A stretch of 64,000 nucleotides of DNA from Streptomyces sp. 135 (lineage in GTDB: Bacteria > Actinomycetota > Actinomycetes > Streptomycetales > Streptomycetaceae): the NCBI RefSeq assembly GCF_020026305.1, contig NZ_CP075691.1, positions 3,410,001 through 3,474,000 on the forward strand. Reading direction: 5' to 3'. Positions 50,658-59,130 of this stretch are shown here, in pieces. The notes under the pieces are model-generated. The model was not told the origin of the DNA, did not search any database, and worked only from the letters and a program-made list of their open reading frames with translations. A program made the translations under genes and the position numbers. Position 1 is the stretch's first letter. Each line of letters starts with the position of its first letter.

Positions 50658-51129
50658 GGGGTGATGGTAGTCCGCGGTGGACAAGGGCTGTGCGTTGATC
50701 GCACAGTGGTGGCGCGGGCCTGCGCCTATGGGACGCGAAACTAAGAAACACCTTTGAATGTGTGCTGTTGGTTGCGTCGAAACCTGTGATCCATCTCTCA
50801 AGTCCTTCCATATGCCTCCCTGTGGTGTCGTATGGTGACCCAACGCCTGATGCACTACTCAAGGACCTTTGGCCCGCTGTGCGCGCCTTAGGTCTCTTTT
50901 ATGTGCGGGCCGGCTTCGGCCAGCCTTGAAAGGAATGACCTGTGGTCGGGCCCTGCGCGCGAGGTTGCGCCCAGGGTGTGGATCCCGGAGTCGCCGTCCC
51001 TCGCTCCCTCCACCAGGGTGTGAATCTCCCCTGGGCGTGGGGTTGGACCGCGCGACAACGGTGCCGACCGCCCCCCACCGGGCGCGCACACGCTCCTGCC
51101 GCGCGTCCCGAACCCACGAGGATCGACCC
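50658..51129. other. intergenic region with a short direct repeat
   Basis: A 472-nt spacer between the divergent response regulator and peptide transporter. CCAGGGTGTGGATC at 50971 and CCAGGGTGTGAATC at 51013 are near-identical direct repeats 42 nt apart. The segment 50740-50900 is less G/C-rich and probably holds promoters. Long open frames crossing it are not supported. Confidence 0.4.
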
Positions 51130-52626
51130 ATGGCGTCCAGCCTGACGAAGGACTCCGCCAGTACCCCTGGCACCGAGAAGACCTTCTTCGGCCACCCCCG
51201 CGGACTGGCCACACTCTTCATGACCGAGATGTGGGAGCGTTACAGCTTCTACGGCATGAAGGCACTTCTCCCGCTGTACCTGATCGCCCCCGGCGGCATG
51301 AACATGAGTGCCACGACGGCGACGGCGATCTACTCCGTCTACATGTCGATGGTCTACCTGCTCGCCCTGCCCGGCGGCTGGATGGCCGACCGCTTCTGGG
51401 GTCCGCGCAAGACGGTCATCATCGGTGCCTCCGTCGTCATCCTCGGCCACATCACGCTCGCGCTGCCGAACTCGGCGTCCTTCTTCGCCGGCCTCGCGCT
51501 CGTCGCGCTCGGCTCCGGCCTGCTGAAGGCGAACATCTCCGTGATGGTCGGCCACCTCTACGACGGTCCGAAGGACCCGCGCCGTGACGGTGGCTTCACG
51601 CTCTTCTACATCGGCATCAACCTCGGCGCCTTCCTCGCCCCGCTGACCATCGGCACGGTCGGCGAGAGCGTCGACTGGCACCTCGGCTTCGCGCTCGCCG
51701 CGGCCGGCATGGCCCTCGGCCTCGCCCAGTTCATGATCGGCTCGCGCCACCTGAGCGCGCAGAGCAGCGTGATCTCGCAGCCCGCCACGCCGGAGCAGCG
51801 CGCCTCCGCCCTGCGTACCGGCCTGATCTGGCTGATCGTCGCCGCCGCGCTCTACACGCTGATGGGCGTCACCGGGAACTTCGCCGACTGGGCGCTGATG
51901 CCGCTGATCATCGCCGGTCTGGTGATCCCGATCGCCGTCCTGGCCCGTATGAAGCGCGACAAGGAGCTGTCGCAGCTGGAGCAGTCGAAGCTGTCCGGCT
52001 ACATCTGGTTCTTCGTGGTCGCCGCCGTCTTCTGGATGATCTACGACCAGAACGGCTCCACCCTGTCGATCTTCGGCAAGACCGCCACGACGAACCACCT
52101 CCTCGGGTTCGACTTCCCGACCTCCTGGTACCAGTCGCTGAACCCGATCTTCATCATGGCGCTCGCCCCCGTGGTCGCCTCGGCGTGGCTGTGGCTGAAC
52201 AAGCGGGGCAAGGAGCCGAGCACGGCGGTCAAGTTCGCCTCCAGCCTCACGCTCATCGGCATCTCCTTCGCCGTCTTCCTCATCCCGCTGATCGACACCG
52301 CCGCCAACGGCGGCCGGGTCAGCCCGATGTGGCTGGTCGCGATCTACTTCATCCAGACCGTCGGCGAGCTGTGCCTCTCCCCGGTCGGCCTGTCGCTCAC
52401 CACGAAGATGGCCCCGGAGAAGTACAGCGCCCAGATGATGGGTGTCTGGTTCCTCGCGGTCACCGCGGGCGACTCCGTGACGGGTCTGCTCACCTCGCCG
52501 CAGCTCGGCGTCGATCTGAACAACTCGGGGGCCGTGGCCGTCGAGGCGATCATCGCGGTCATCGCGGGCCTCGGTATCTGGAGCTCCCGCAAGAAGGTCA
52601 AGCAGCTGATGGGTTCCGTCAACTGA
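51130..52626 (+). CDS. POT/PTR2 family proton-dependent oligopeptide transporter
   Basis: A 498-residue membrane protein with about 12-14 helices that imports di- and tripeptides with protons. Signatures: WERYSFYGMKALLPLYLIAP with the ExxER-type motif near residue 40, and the PTR2 motif FTLFYIGINLGAFLAPLTIG near 157. ELCLSPVGLSLTTKMAPEKY near 410 is also conserved. The ATG at 51130 (MASSLTKDSASTPG) has GAGGA 7 nt upstream. The gene is followed by a hairpin terminator. Confidence 0.93.
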   Translation: MASSLTKDSASTPGTEKTFFGHPRGLATLFMTEMWERYSFYGMKALLPLYLIAPGGMNMSATTATAIYSVYMSMVYLLALPGGWMADRFWGPRKTVIIGASVVILGHITLALPNSASFFAGLALVALGSGLLKANISVMVGHLYDGPKDPRRDGGFTLFYIGINLGAFLAPLTIGTVGESVDWHLGFALAAAGMALGLAQFMIGSRHLSAQSSVISQPATPEQRASALRTGLIWLIVAAALYTLMGVTGNFADWALMPLIIAGLVIPIAVLARMKRDKELSQLEQSKLSGYIWFFVVAAVFWMIYDQNGSTLSIFGKTATTNHLLGFDFPTSWYQSLNPIFIMALAPVVASAWLWLNKRGKEPSTAVKFASSLTLIGISFAVFLIPLIDTAANGGRVSPMWLVAIYFIQTVGELCLSPVGLSLTTKMAPEKYSAQMMGVWFLAVTAGDSVTGLLTSPQLGVDLNNSGAVAVEAIIAVIAGLGIWSSRKKVKQLMGSVN

Positions 52627-52657
52627 CGTACGCCCGTTCAGGCCCCCCTGAACCGAA

Positions 52658-52695
52658 CGAAGGGCCGCCACACCACCCGGTGCGGTGGCCCTTCG
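52658..52695 (+). terminator. hairpin terminator after the peptide transporter
   Basis: Arms 52658-52672 and 52681-52695 pair over about 15 bp with two mismatches, 32 nt after the transporter stop, followed by GCGTTT. It separates the transporter from the esterase gene. Confidence 0.7.
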
Positions 52696-52740
52696 CGTTT
52701 CTGCATGCTCCTGTGCGCCCGCAGGTGGAGCATCTGGCCC

Positions 52741-53577
52741 ATGCGCCGTACCTTGCTGCCCCTCGCCCTCTGCGGGGCGCTGCTCTCGCCCCACGTCGCC
52801 GCCGAGGCGGCTCCCCGGCCGCCGTCCGGCCGGCTCTTCTCGTACGGCCCCCACGAGCGTCAGAACATCACCGTGTACGGGAGCCCGTCCCCGCGCCGGC
52901 CCGCCCTGGTGATCGTGCACGGGGGCTCGTGGGCGCGGGACACCGACTGGAGCGGCCGGGCACGGTGGTTCGCGGACCGCGGCTTCACCGTCTACGACAC
53001 CGACTACCGGCTTACGTCCGACGCGGCGTGGCCCGCGCAGCGCGACGACGTGCTCGCGGCGCTGCGGTGGGTCGGGGAGCGGGAGCGCGGGGAGCGGCCG
53101 CTGGTGCTCGGCTCGTCGGCGGGCGGGCATCTGGCCTTGCAGGCCGGTGCGTACGGGGAGGGGCGTTCGCGGGTGCGGGGGGTGGTGGCGCTGTCCCCGG
53201 TGGCCTCGCCCTACCGGGCGTGGGCGGACGGGGGCGTGCCGGGTGCGCCGGCCGAGCGGCGGGCGCTGCGGAAGGCCACGGAGCGGCTCGCCGGGTGCGC
53301 TCCCGATCTCGGCGGGCTGCGCTGCTGGGAGCGGTGGGACGACCTGGCCGTCAAGACCCACGCGTCCGGTACGGATGACGCTCCGCTGCTGCTGATCCAC
53401 TCGGCGGGTGACTTCGTGCCGCGGGGGCACTCCGTGGAACTGGCGGCCACGCAGCGGCGGGCGGGTCAGCGGGACGTGACGGTACGGACGGCCCGGGGCG
53501 CCGCCCACGGGGGCCAACTCCTCAAGGCTCCGGGCCTGGCCCGCATGACGCTCCGCTGGCTACGGGGGCATGCGTAG
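52741..53577 (+). CDS. secreted alpha/beta-hydrolase (esterase-like)
   Basis: A 278-residue exported hydrolase. The signal peptide is MRRTLLPLALCGALLSPHVA, probably cleaved after AEA. The oxyanion motif VIVHGGSWARDTDW (HGG), nucleophile elbow LGSSAGGHLALQAG, acidic residue in IHSAGDFVPRGHS and terminal His in GAAHGGQLL form the catalytic set, as in hormone-sensitive-lipase or BD-FAE-type esterases. Substrate unknown. ATG 52741 has GTGGAG about 10 nt upstream; an in-frame ATG at 52705 would mask the signal peptide. Confidence 0.87.
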   Translation: MRRTLLPLALCGALLSPHVAAEAAPRPPSGRLFSYGPHERQNITVYGSPSPRRPALVIVHGGSWARDTDWSGRARWFADRGFTVYDTDYRLTSDAAWPAQRDDVLAALRWVGERERGERPLVLGSSAGGHLALQAGAYGEGRSRVRGVVALSPVASPYRAWADGGVPGAPAERRALRKATERLAGCAPDLGGLRCWERWDDLAVKTHASGTDDAPLLLIHSAGDFVPRGHSVELAATQRRAGQRDVTVRTARGAAHGGQLLKAPGLARMTLRWLRGHA

Positions 53578-53815
53578 TGCCTCCGGCGGTTCGGGGGCGG
53601 GTGCGGGTCGGCCTGGGTTGCTCGCGCAGTTCCCCGCGCCCCTCACCAACCCCCCAAAGGGGCGCGGGGAACTGCGCGCCCAGCCACGAACAGCCCGCGG
53701 CGGCCGACCGACAAAACCCCGCAAACGCATCTGCCCCAGACAGCCCCCACGGCAACTGCAGGCCGTCCGACAGTTGCTCGCGCAGTTCCCCGCGCCCCTG
53801 GCGGGGCGCACACCA
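53578..53815. repeat. composite dispersed repeat cassette, second location
   Basis: Contains forward cores near 53619-53645 and 53771-53805 and a reversed core near 53656-53690, all related to GCGCAGTTCCCCGCGCCCCT. The flanks TGCCTCCGGCGGT and the CAGCCACGNACNG/CGGCGGCNGACCGAC stretch match the 49.7-kb cassette. It lies between the convergent esterase and surface-protein genes, starting right after the esterase stop codon. Confidence 0.75.
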
Positions 53816-53825
53816 CCCCGCAGGG

Positions 53826-55127
53826 TTATCTCAAGCCCCGCCTCCGCCTCGGCAGGAACGTGAAGACCGCGCCGCCCAGGAGAATCACCGTGCCGGCGAC
53901 GAGGCCCAGGGCCCGCAGGGCGCCGTTGTTCTCCGCTCCGGTCTCCGCGAGGCCGCCGCCAGAGGCTGAGCCTCCGGTTCCGCCAGCCGCCCCCGTGCCC
54001 CCGGTAGCCGTCCCCCCGGACGCCCCGCCCGGCTGGGCCTTCGTGTCCAGTTCCAGGGAGACCTCGCTCTTGGCGGGCGTGCAGGTCGTCGTCGTACCCA
54101 GCGCCTTCACGGTCAGGACGCCCGGCGAGAGCGTCGCCTTGCCGTCCGCCCCCGGCTTGTAGGTGCCGGTGAGGTCGGGGATGGTGATGGGCGCGCCGGA
54201 CTTGAAGGGGTCCTTGTTGGCCGGGCCCTCGACATGCACCGTGCCCTTGTCCGCGCCGCCGAGCCTGACCTCCATGGACGGCTTCACGGAGCCGGCGGGG
54301 ATGTCCGCCGGGCTGTCCATCACGGACTTCTTGAACTGCACGGTCAGGCCATAGCCGCCGCCGTCCTTCTTGGCGTTGATCTGGACCGGCGAGGTGGCTT
54401 CCTTGTCACCGATCGGCGTCTTGCACTGGTAGGGCGTCTGGACCTCCTTGCCGGGGAAGTCGGTCTGGCCGTCCCCGCCCCCACCGGAGGCCCCGCCGGC
54501 GTTGCCACCACCGCTCGCGCTCCCACCCGTACCGCCAGAGCCCCCGGTACCGCCACTACCCCCCGTACCGCCGGACGACCCACCCGTCACCTTGATCGTC
54601 GCGCCCGCCCCCACCCGCTCCTTCGGCGCGCACTTCGTGTCCGTCGAGATCGGCTTGCTCACATTGATGGCGTACGCGTCCGGCGTCAGCGTCACCTCAC
54701 CCGCCGCCGTCAGTTTCAGCTTGCCCTTCATGTCGGACAGGATCATCGGGCTGTTCTTCTTGATCGGCGGATTCTTCCGCTCCCCCTCGACCTTGAGGTC
54801 ACCGCTCTGACCGCCGCCCACCTTGATGGTGCCGCTCGGCTTCACCGTGTCCTGGTCCAGGTCCAGGACGTCCGGGTTCTTCGACGCCGCCTGCGTCGTC
54901 TTCCACACGACCTCGACCTCGTCGCCCACCTTCGCCGTGGCGGGCGCAGTGATCTCCACCTTCGTGGTGCCCTGCACGGGCGGCAGCCCGGAGATCGCCG
55001 GCGGGACGCACTCCGTCTGGTAAGCGACTTCCGCGGCCTGCGCCGGTCCCGCGGTGAACAGGACACCCGCTCCGCCGAGCAGGAGCGCGACCGAGGCCGC
55101 GCCCGCTCTCCGTCGATGCGTGATCAC
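53826..55127 (-). CDS. sortase-anchored surface protein with two related domains (LAETG)
   Basis: A 433-residue secreted protein. GTG 55127 gives VITHRRRAGAASVALLLGG, a signal peptide ending near AQA, with GAAGGG 6 nt upstream. Two roughly 130-residue beta modules (about 35-170 and 205-350) are separated by a GGTGGSGGTGG-type linker. The second, beginning YQCKTPIGDKEATSP and ending KALGTTTTCTP, closely matches the module in the 57399-58157 gene. The C-terminus has LAETG (from residue 393), a hydrophobic helix and RRRRGLR, a class E-type sortase signal. It is last in a four-gene operon and overlaps the upstream gene by 4 nt. Confidence 0.85.
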   Translation of the reverse strand: MITHRRRAGAASVALLLGGAGVLFTAGPAQAAEVAYQTECVPPAISGLPPVQGTTKVEITAPATAKVGDEVEVVWKTTQAASKNPDVLDLDQDTVKPSGTIKVGGGQSGDLKVEGERKNPPIKKNSPMILSDMKGKLKLTAAGEVTLTPDAYAINVSKPISTDTKCAPKERVGAGATIKVTGGSSGGTGGSGGTGGSGGTGGSASGGGNAGGASGGGGDGQTDFPGKEVQTPYQCKTPIGDKEATSPVQINAKKDGGGYGLTVQFKKSVMDSPADIPAGSVKPSMEVRLGGADKGTVHVEGPANKDPFKSGAPITIPDLTGTYKPGADGKATLSPGVLTVKALGTTTTCTPAKSEVSLELDTKAQPGGASGGTATGGTGAAGGTGGSASGGGLAETGAENNGALRALGLVAGTVILLGGAVFTFLPRRRRGLR

Positions 55128-56314
55128 GTGTTTCCCTTCGTCGGACTGTTGTCGGACGGTGCGGAGAGCCGGCCCGCAGGCGCGCCGGGGTCTGTGTCGG
55201 GGGTGAACCACGGCAGAGCGGTCGTCCGCTCCGCCTGGCCGGGGCCGTGCCCGCCCGATCCCCCCGGGGAACGGGCGACGCGTGGCGCGCGGGCCTGCTC
55301 GTCGGCCGCGACCGCGCTCTGCGAAAGCCTCAACTTCGGGAGCCGGTCCGCGAGTTCGGCGACCCGCCCGGTACGGTGCCGGCCACCGGCACGCCGTCGG
55401 CGGGGCCGCAGCCGGTCGACGACCGCCATGCCGAGGCGGAACACGGCCGCGGGCACGACGAGGCCGAGCAGGAGCCAGAAGACGGTGACGCCCCAGGGGC
55501 GGCCCACCCCCCACGGCTGCTCGGCGAGGACCTTCCCGCCGAACTTCAGCGAGACCAGGTAGTCGCCGTGCGCGCCCGCCGACAGTTCCACCGGCAGCTC
55601 GATCCGCGCCTTCTTGCCGGGCGCGACGGTGCCGCGCCACTGCTGCTCCTCCCACTGCGGCGCGAACACGCCGTGCGAGGTGCCGACCTGGAAGACGGGG
55701 TCCTTGACGGGCGCCGGGCCGACGTTGCCCACGGTGAAGACGAGCGTGCGCCGCGGCGGGGCGCCGAACCAGGTCAGCAGGGAGCCGGAGCCTTCCATAC
55801 GGGTGTCCGTCAGGACGGAGAGCCGCCCGCCGCCGCTCCGCTCGGGCAGCGGCTTCACGGGGTGGCCCGCGACCTTGAAGACGGTGTCGGCCCGCGCCTT
55901 CTCACCGGTCACCGTGGCGACGTGCACGACGCAGGGGCAGGGCTCGGGCGGCTCGGCGACGGGCAGCTTCTTGCGGAAGGTGCCGTCCTCGCCGGTGGTG
56001 ACGGCGCGGCCCTCGGCGTTGGCGCACGAGTTGGTGCCGCCGACGACTCCCCTGCCGGGCGCGGACTGCCCGCAGATCAGCATCATCAGCAGGGCTCGGG
56101 GCCGCCAGCCCGCGCCCTTGACGGTGACGGAACCGCCCTTGCCCGCCTGGGCGGCGGAGAGCGTCACGGTGGGCTCGTCCGCTGCCGCCACGGGTGCCTG
56201 CGGCAGCAGGGCGGAGCCGAGCAGCGCCAGACCGACGACGGCCCACAACCAGGCCTTCCCGTTCCGCTTGCCATTGCGCCTGCCGTTCCGCCTTCCGTTC
56301 CGCTTGCCGTTCAC
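55124..56314 (-). CDS. secreted/membrane surface protein with NG-R/K repeat N-terminus
   Basis: A 396-residue protein from GTG 56314. It opens with NGKRNGRRNGRRNGKRNGK, a basic repeat, then a hydrophobic signal segment (WLWAVVGLALLGSALLP). An extracellular Ig-like region includes VTVKGAGWRPRALLMMLICG and a Cys-rich stretch PEPCPCVVHV. A C-terminal transmembrane helix (VTVFWLLLGLVVPAAVFRLG) precedes a basic, disordered cytoplasmic tail of about 90 residues. It overlaps its neighbours by 4 nt on both sides, so all are co-translated. Family not recognised. Confidence 0.8.
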   Translation of the reverse strand: MNGKRNGRRNGRRNGKRNGKAWLWAVVGLALLGSALLPQAPVAAADEPTVTLSAAQAGKGGSVTVKGAGWRPRALLMMLICGQSAPGRGVVGGTNSCANAEGRAVTTGEDGTFRKKLPVAEPPEPCPCVVHVATVTGEKARADTVFKVAGHPVKPLPERSGGGRLSVLTDTRMEGSGSLLTWFGAPPRRTLVFTVGNVGPAPVKDPVFQVGTSHGVFAPQWEEQQWRGTVAPGKKARIELPVELSAGAHGDYLVSLKFGGKVLAEQPWGVGRPWGVTVFWLLLGLVVPAAVFRLGMAVVDRLRPRRRRAGGRHRTGRVAELADRLPKLRLSQSAVAADEQARAPRVARSPGGSGGHGPGQAERTTALPWFTPDTDPGAPAGRLSAPSDNSPTKGNT

Positions 56315-57351
56315 AGTTCCTCTCCCGTCCCCGCCGCCGCCAACTCCCGCGCGGTGTCCGGCCCTTGCCCGCGCTCCCGCTCCGCGCCGGATTCCGGTTC
56401 CGGCACCCGGGCGTCGCGTCCGCGTCCGCGTACGAGATGGAGCGCGCCGCCCGCCACGGCGAGCAGCGCGGCGGCCCCGCCCACCACCGCGCCCCACGGC
56501 ACGAACCGCGCCGACGCCGTGGCGGTGTCGCGGGCACGGGTACGGGTACCGCCGGGGACCGTCGCCGTCGCCGTCAGCCGTACGTCCGCCGCGTCGAGGG
56601 CGGGGATGTCCGGCCAGGGCTCGCTCAGGGAGACGCGGCGCCCCGGCAGCAGTTCGACCGGCAGCGGCCGCGCCGGGCGGTCCAGGAGCGTGCCGAAGAC
56701 ACCGTCGGCGTGGACCGCGAGCTTCGGTTTCAGCACGGTGTTGCCGCGGTTGACCAGGTCGTACGTGATGCGCCCCGCGCCCTGGTCGATCCGGACGCGC
56801 TCCACGGTGAGCGCCGGGAGCGTGGGCCCGCCGACCCGCAGGTGCAGCCGTACGCCCACCGTGCGCCCGCCGCCGCTCGCGACGATCACCCCGGGGTGGT
56901 CGCCGGGCACCGCGTCCTCGGGGACCGCCACGGTGAACGGCACCTCGGCGCGGGTGCGCGGCGGCACCTTCACCTGCCGCTGCGCGAAGCGGATCCACGC
57001 CCCCGTGTCCTTGCCGTTGTCGGCACCGGCGTCCGCGCCCGCGTCCGCGCCCCGCAGGGACACCGTGCGGGGCTTCGGCCCCGGGTTGGTGACGGCGACG
57101 GTGTCCTGGAGCACCGTGCCCGGGGCACCCTCGGCGTAGAAGGCGGGCCGGCCGTCCTGCACGGGGCGCGTGCCGCTCCCGGTGGACGGCGCGACGGACC
57201 AGGCAGGCGAGCCACCGCCGTCCGCGTGCGCGGGGGCCGCTGCCGCCAGCAGGAGGGCGGCGGCGCACACCACGGCGGCACGTGCGGAGGCCGGCATGAG
57301 CGGCATGAGCGGCATGGGCTGCTTCGGCGGCATGGACGGCTTCGGCGGCAT
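56311..57351 (-). CDS. WxL-interacting-protein-like (DUF916-type) membrane protein
   Basis: A 346-residue protein with a Met/Pro-rich N-terminus, a signal peptide (AAVVCAAALLLAAAAPAHA), an extracellular beta-sandwich pair and a C-terminal helix (WGAVVGGAAALLAVAGGALH) followed by a charged tail. The first domain (WSVAPSTGSGTRPVQDGRPA; LQDTVAVTNPGPKPRTVSL) and second domain (PALTVERVRIDQGAGRITYD) recall the peptidoglycan-binding and host domains of WxL-interacting proteins in Firmicutes Csc clusters. ATG 57351 has GGAG 7 nt upstream. The assignment is by motif impression, not search. Confidence 0.75.
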   Translation of the reverse strand: MPPKPSMPPKQPMPLMPLMPASARAAVVCAAALLLAAAAPAHADGGGSPAWSVAPSTGSGTRPVQDGRPAFYAEGAPGTVLQDTVAVTNPGPKPRTVSLRGADAGADAGADNGKDTGAWIRFAQRQVKVPPRTRAEVPFTVAVPEDAVPGDHPGVIVASGGGRTVGVRLHLRVGGPTLPALTVERVRIDQGAGRITYDLVNRGNTVLKPKLAVHADGVFGTLLDRPARPLPVELLPGRRVSLSEPWPDIPALDAADVRLTATATVPGGTRTRARDTATASARFVPWGAVVGGAAALLAVAGGALHLVRGRGRDARVPEPESGAERERGQGPDTARELAAAGTGEEL

Positions 57352-57398
57352 CGGCGGCTCCTGGCCTGGTTTCGGCGGTCCGGGCTGTCGGGCGCGGG

Positions 57399-58157
57399 CT
57401 ACCGCGAGCGCGCCGCCTGGTTCCTGCGGGTCAGCCAGAGCGCGCCGGCCGCGCCCGCGAGCAGCACGGTGCCGCCGAGGGTGCCGAGCGCGATCGCGGA
57501 GTCCGCGGGGCCGGTCTGCGGGAGCTCGCTGCCGCCGGTGGCGGAGCCGTCGGAACCGCCGGTCGTGCCACCGGAGCCGGCGTCGAGGCCCGTGTCGGAA
57601 TCAGAACCGGCACTGGAACCGGAGCCGGAGTCGGACCCGGAGCCGCCCGAGCCCTTGACGTCCAGTTCCAGGGAGGGCTTCGGGTTGTTGGACGGCGTAC
57701 ACGTGGTGGTCGTACCGAGCGCCTTGATCGTGAGGACACCGGCGGTGAAGGTGACCTTGCCGCTCTTCTTCGGCGTGTACGTGCCCGACAGGTCGCTGAT
57801 CTTGATGGGGGTGTTGGCGGGGATCGCCTCGGCGTTCGGCGCACCGGAGACCGGCACGGTGCCGCTGTCGGCGCCGCCGACCTTGATCACGGCGCTTGGC
57901 TTCATCGCGCCCTTGCCGAGTTCGACGGGGCTGGACGAGACGCCCTTCTGGAAGGACATCGTGAGCTTGTAGCCGCCGCCGCTCTTGACGCTCTTGATGT
58001 CGATCGGCGAGACCGCGCCCTTGTTCCCGATCGGCGTCTTGCACTGGTAGTTGACGTCCTGGACGGTGGCCTGGGCGGCAGGGGCGGCCATGAGCACCGC
58101 CGAGCCGCCGGCCAGGGCGGTGGCAAGCGCGAGTGCGGCCGATTTCTTGTACGACAC
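57399..58157 (-). CDS. sortase-anchored surface protein, single domain (LPQTG)
   Basis: A 252-residue secreted protein from GTG 58157 (VSYKKSAALALATALAGGSA), with GAGGGG 8 nt upstream and a signal peptide ending near AQA. One module (about 34-165) starts YQCKTPIGNKGAVSP and ends KALGTTTTCTP, matching the second module of the 53826-55127 protein. A Ser/Gly/Asp-rich spacer follows, then LPQTG (residues 212-216), a hydrophobic helix and TRRNQAARSR. The module may correspond to DUF6801 (unverified). It is the first gene of the surface operon. Confidence 0.87.
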   Translation of the reverse strand: MSYKKSAALALATALAGGSAVLMAAPAAQATVQDVNYQCKTPIGNKGAVSPIDIKSVKSGGGYKLTMSFQKGVSSSPVELGKGAMKPSAVIKVGGADSGTVPVSGAPNAEAIPANTPIKISDLSGTYTPKKSGKVTFTAGVLTIKALGTTTTCTPSNNPKPSLELDVKGSGGSGSDSGSGSSAGSDSDTGLDAGSGGTTGGSDGSATGGSELPQTGPADSAIALGTLGGTVLLAGAAGALWLTRRNQAARSR

Positions 58158-58288
58158 CTCGTGATCCCCTCATGCCGGTCGTCGTGGCGTGCCGCGGTGC
58201 GGAGTAACGCTGGACCGACGCATTACTGACGGCACATCAGATTGGGCGCTCAAGGTACGCCCGGGGCCTTGCCGAGGGAAGACAAAGG

Positions 58289-58317
58289 ACGCGCCGGATC
58301 GTGGTGATCCGGCGCGT
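58289..58317 (-). terminator. hairpin terminator after the ATPase gene
   Basis: Perfect 12-bp arms (58289-58300 and 58306-58317) with loop GTGGT, 54 nt past the ATPase stop codon in the transcribed direction. It isolates the surface operon from the ATPase transcript. Confidence 0.75.
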
Positions 58318-58370
58318 GTGCGAACCGTGGGTAACGCCGCGGCCCTGGGCGGACCGCGGGCGGGCGGGCG

Positions 58371-58880
58371 CTAGGCGGGCGCTCCCAGCTCCGCCCAGAC
58401 CGTCTTGCCGACGCCCCCGGGCGTGCGTACGACACCCCAGTCGAGGCAGAGCCGCTGGACGATGAACATGCCGTGTCCGCCGGGCCGTCCGGCGCGGTGC
58501 GGGGTCCGGGGCGCGGGCTGGCCCGCGCCGCGGTCGGAGACCTCGATGCGCAGCACTTTCCCGTCACAGGAGAGCCACAGCTCGTCGGGGCCCTCGGCGT
58601 GCAGGCAGGCGTTGGTGACCAGCTCGGAGACGACGAGCAGGACGTCCTCGGCGGCGGCTCTCCGCTCGGCCCCCTCCGCGGGCAGCCAGCCCCACGCGTG
58701 CAGCGCCTCACGCGTGTAGTCCCGGGCGAGGGGGACGATGCCGCTCGCGCCGTCCAGGCTCAGCCGGCGGACCTGGCGAGCCGTGGGCGCCCCGGAAGCC
58801 CGGTCCGCGGGAGCGTCCGCGACGGCGGCCTCGGACTCCGGGCCACGGTCGCCCGGCGAATAAGGCCGGGTGGTGCTCAT
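58371..58880 (-). CDS. RsbW-like anti-sigma factor / ATP-binding protein
   Basis: A 169-residue HATPase_c protein. The N box LLVVSELVTNACLHAEGP near residue 83, IEVSDRGAGQPAP (G1) and GGHGMFIVQRLCLDWGV (G2) form the ATP site. Such proteins bind sigma factors and phosphorylate STAS antagonists on Ser/Thr. A 35-residue acidic, disordered N-terminus precedes the domain. It lies 250 nt downstream of the STAS gene on the same strand and near the sigma-B-type gene, consistent with a partner-switching module. Confidence 0.85.
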   Translation of the reverse strand: MSTTRPYSPGDRGPESEAAVADAPADRASGAPTARQVRRLSLDGASGIVPLARDYTREALHAWGWLPAEGAERRAAAEDVLLVVSELVTNACLHAEGPDELWLSCDGKVLRIEVSDRGAGQPAPRTPHRAGRPGGHGMFIVQRLCLDWGVVRTPGGVGKTVWAELGAPA

Positions 58881-59130
58881 CAGCGCTTCACCTCACCGAC
58901 AAGATGACTGAGCACTCTGGACACGCAGAGGACTCTGGACAGATAGGGGTCGTGGGACGAGTAGGGGACATCGGCTGCTTGCCGTTCTGACAGAGGACGG
59001 GTCCAGGTCTCTCCTGCCCGGTCGAACCGTGAGAACACCCACTTGTTCGGGACGGTCCGTGTGACGCTGGTAACGCCTTGATCACACCGGGACAACTGAA
59101 GCGTAACTTTCGCGTGCGGCCGTCATAGCC

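Noticed and set aside
50899..53517. An 872-codon minus-strand open frame antisense to the peptide transporter and esterase
   Set aside because: Composition is typical of a mirror frame, and both plus-strand genes have clear family motifs, ribosome sites and terminators.
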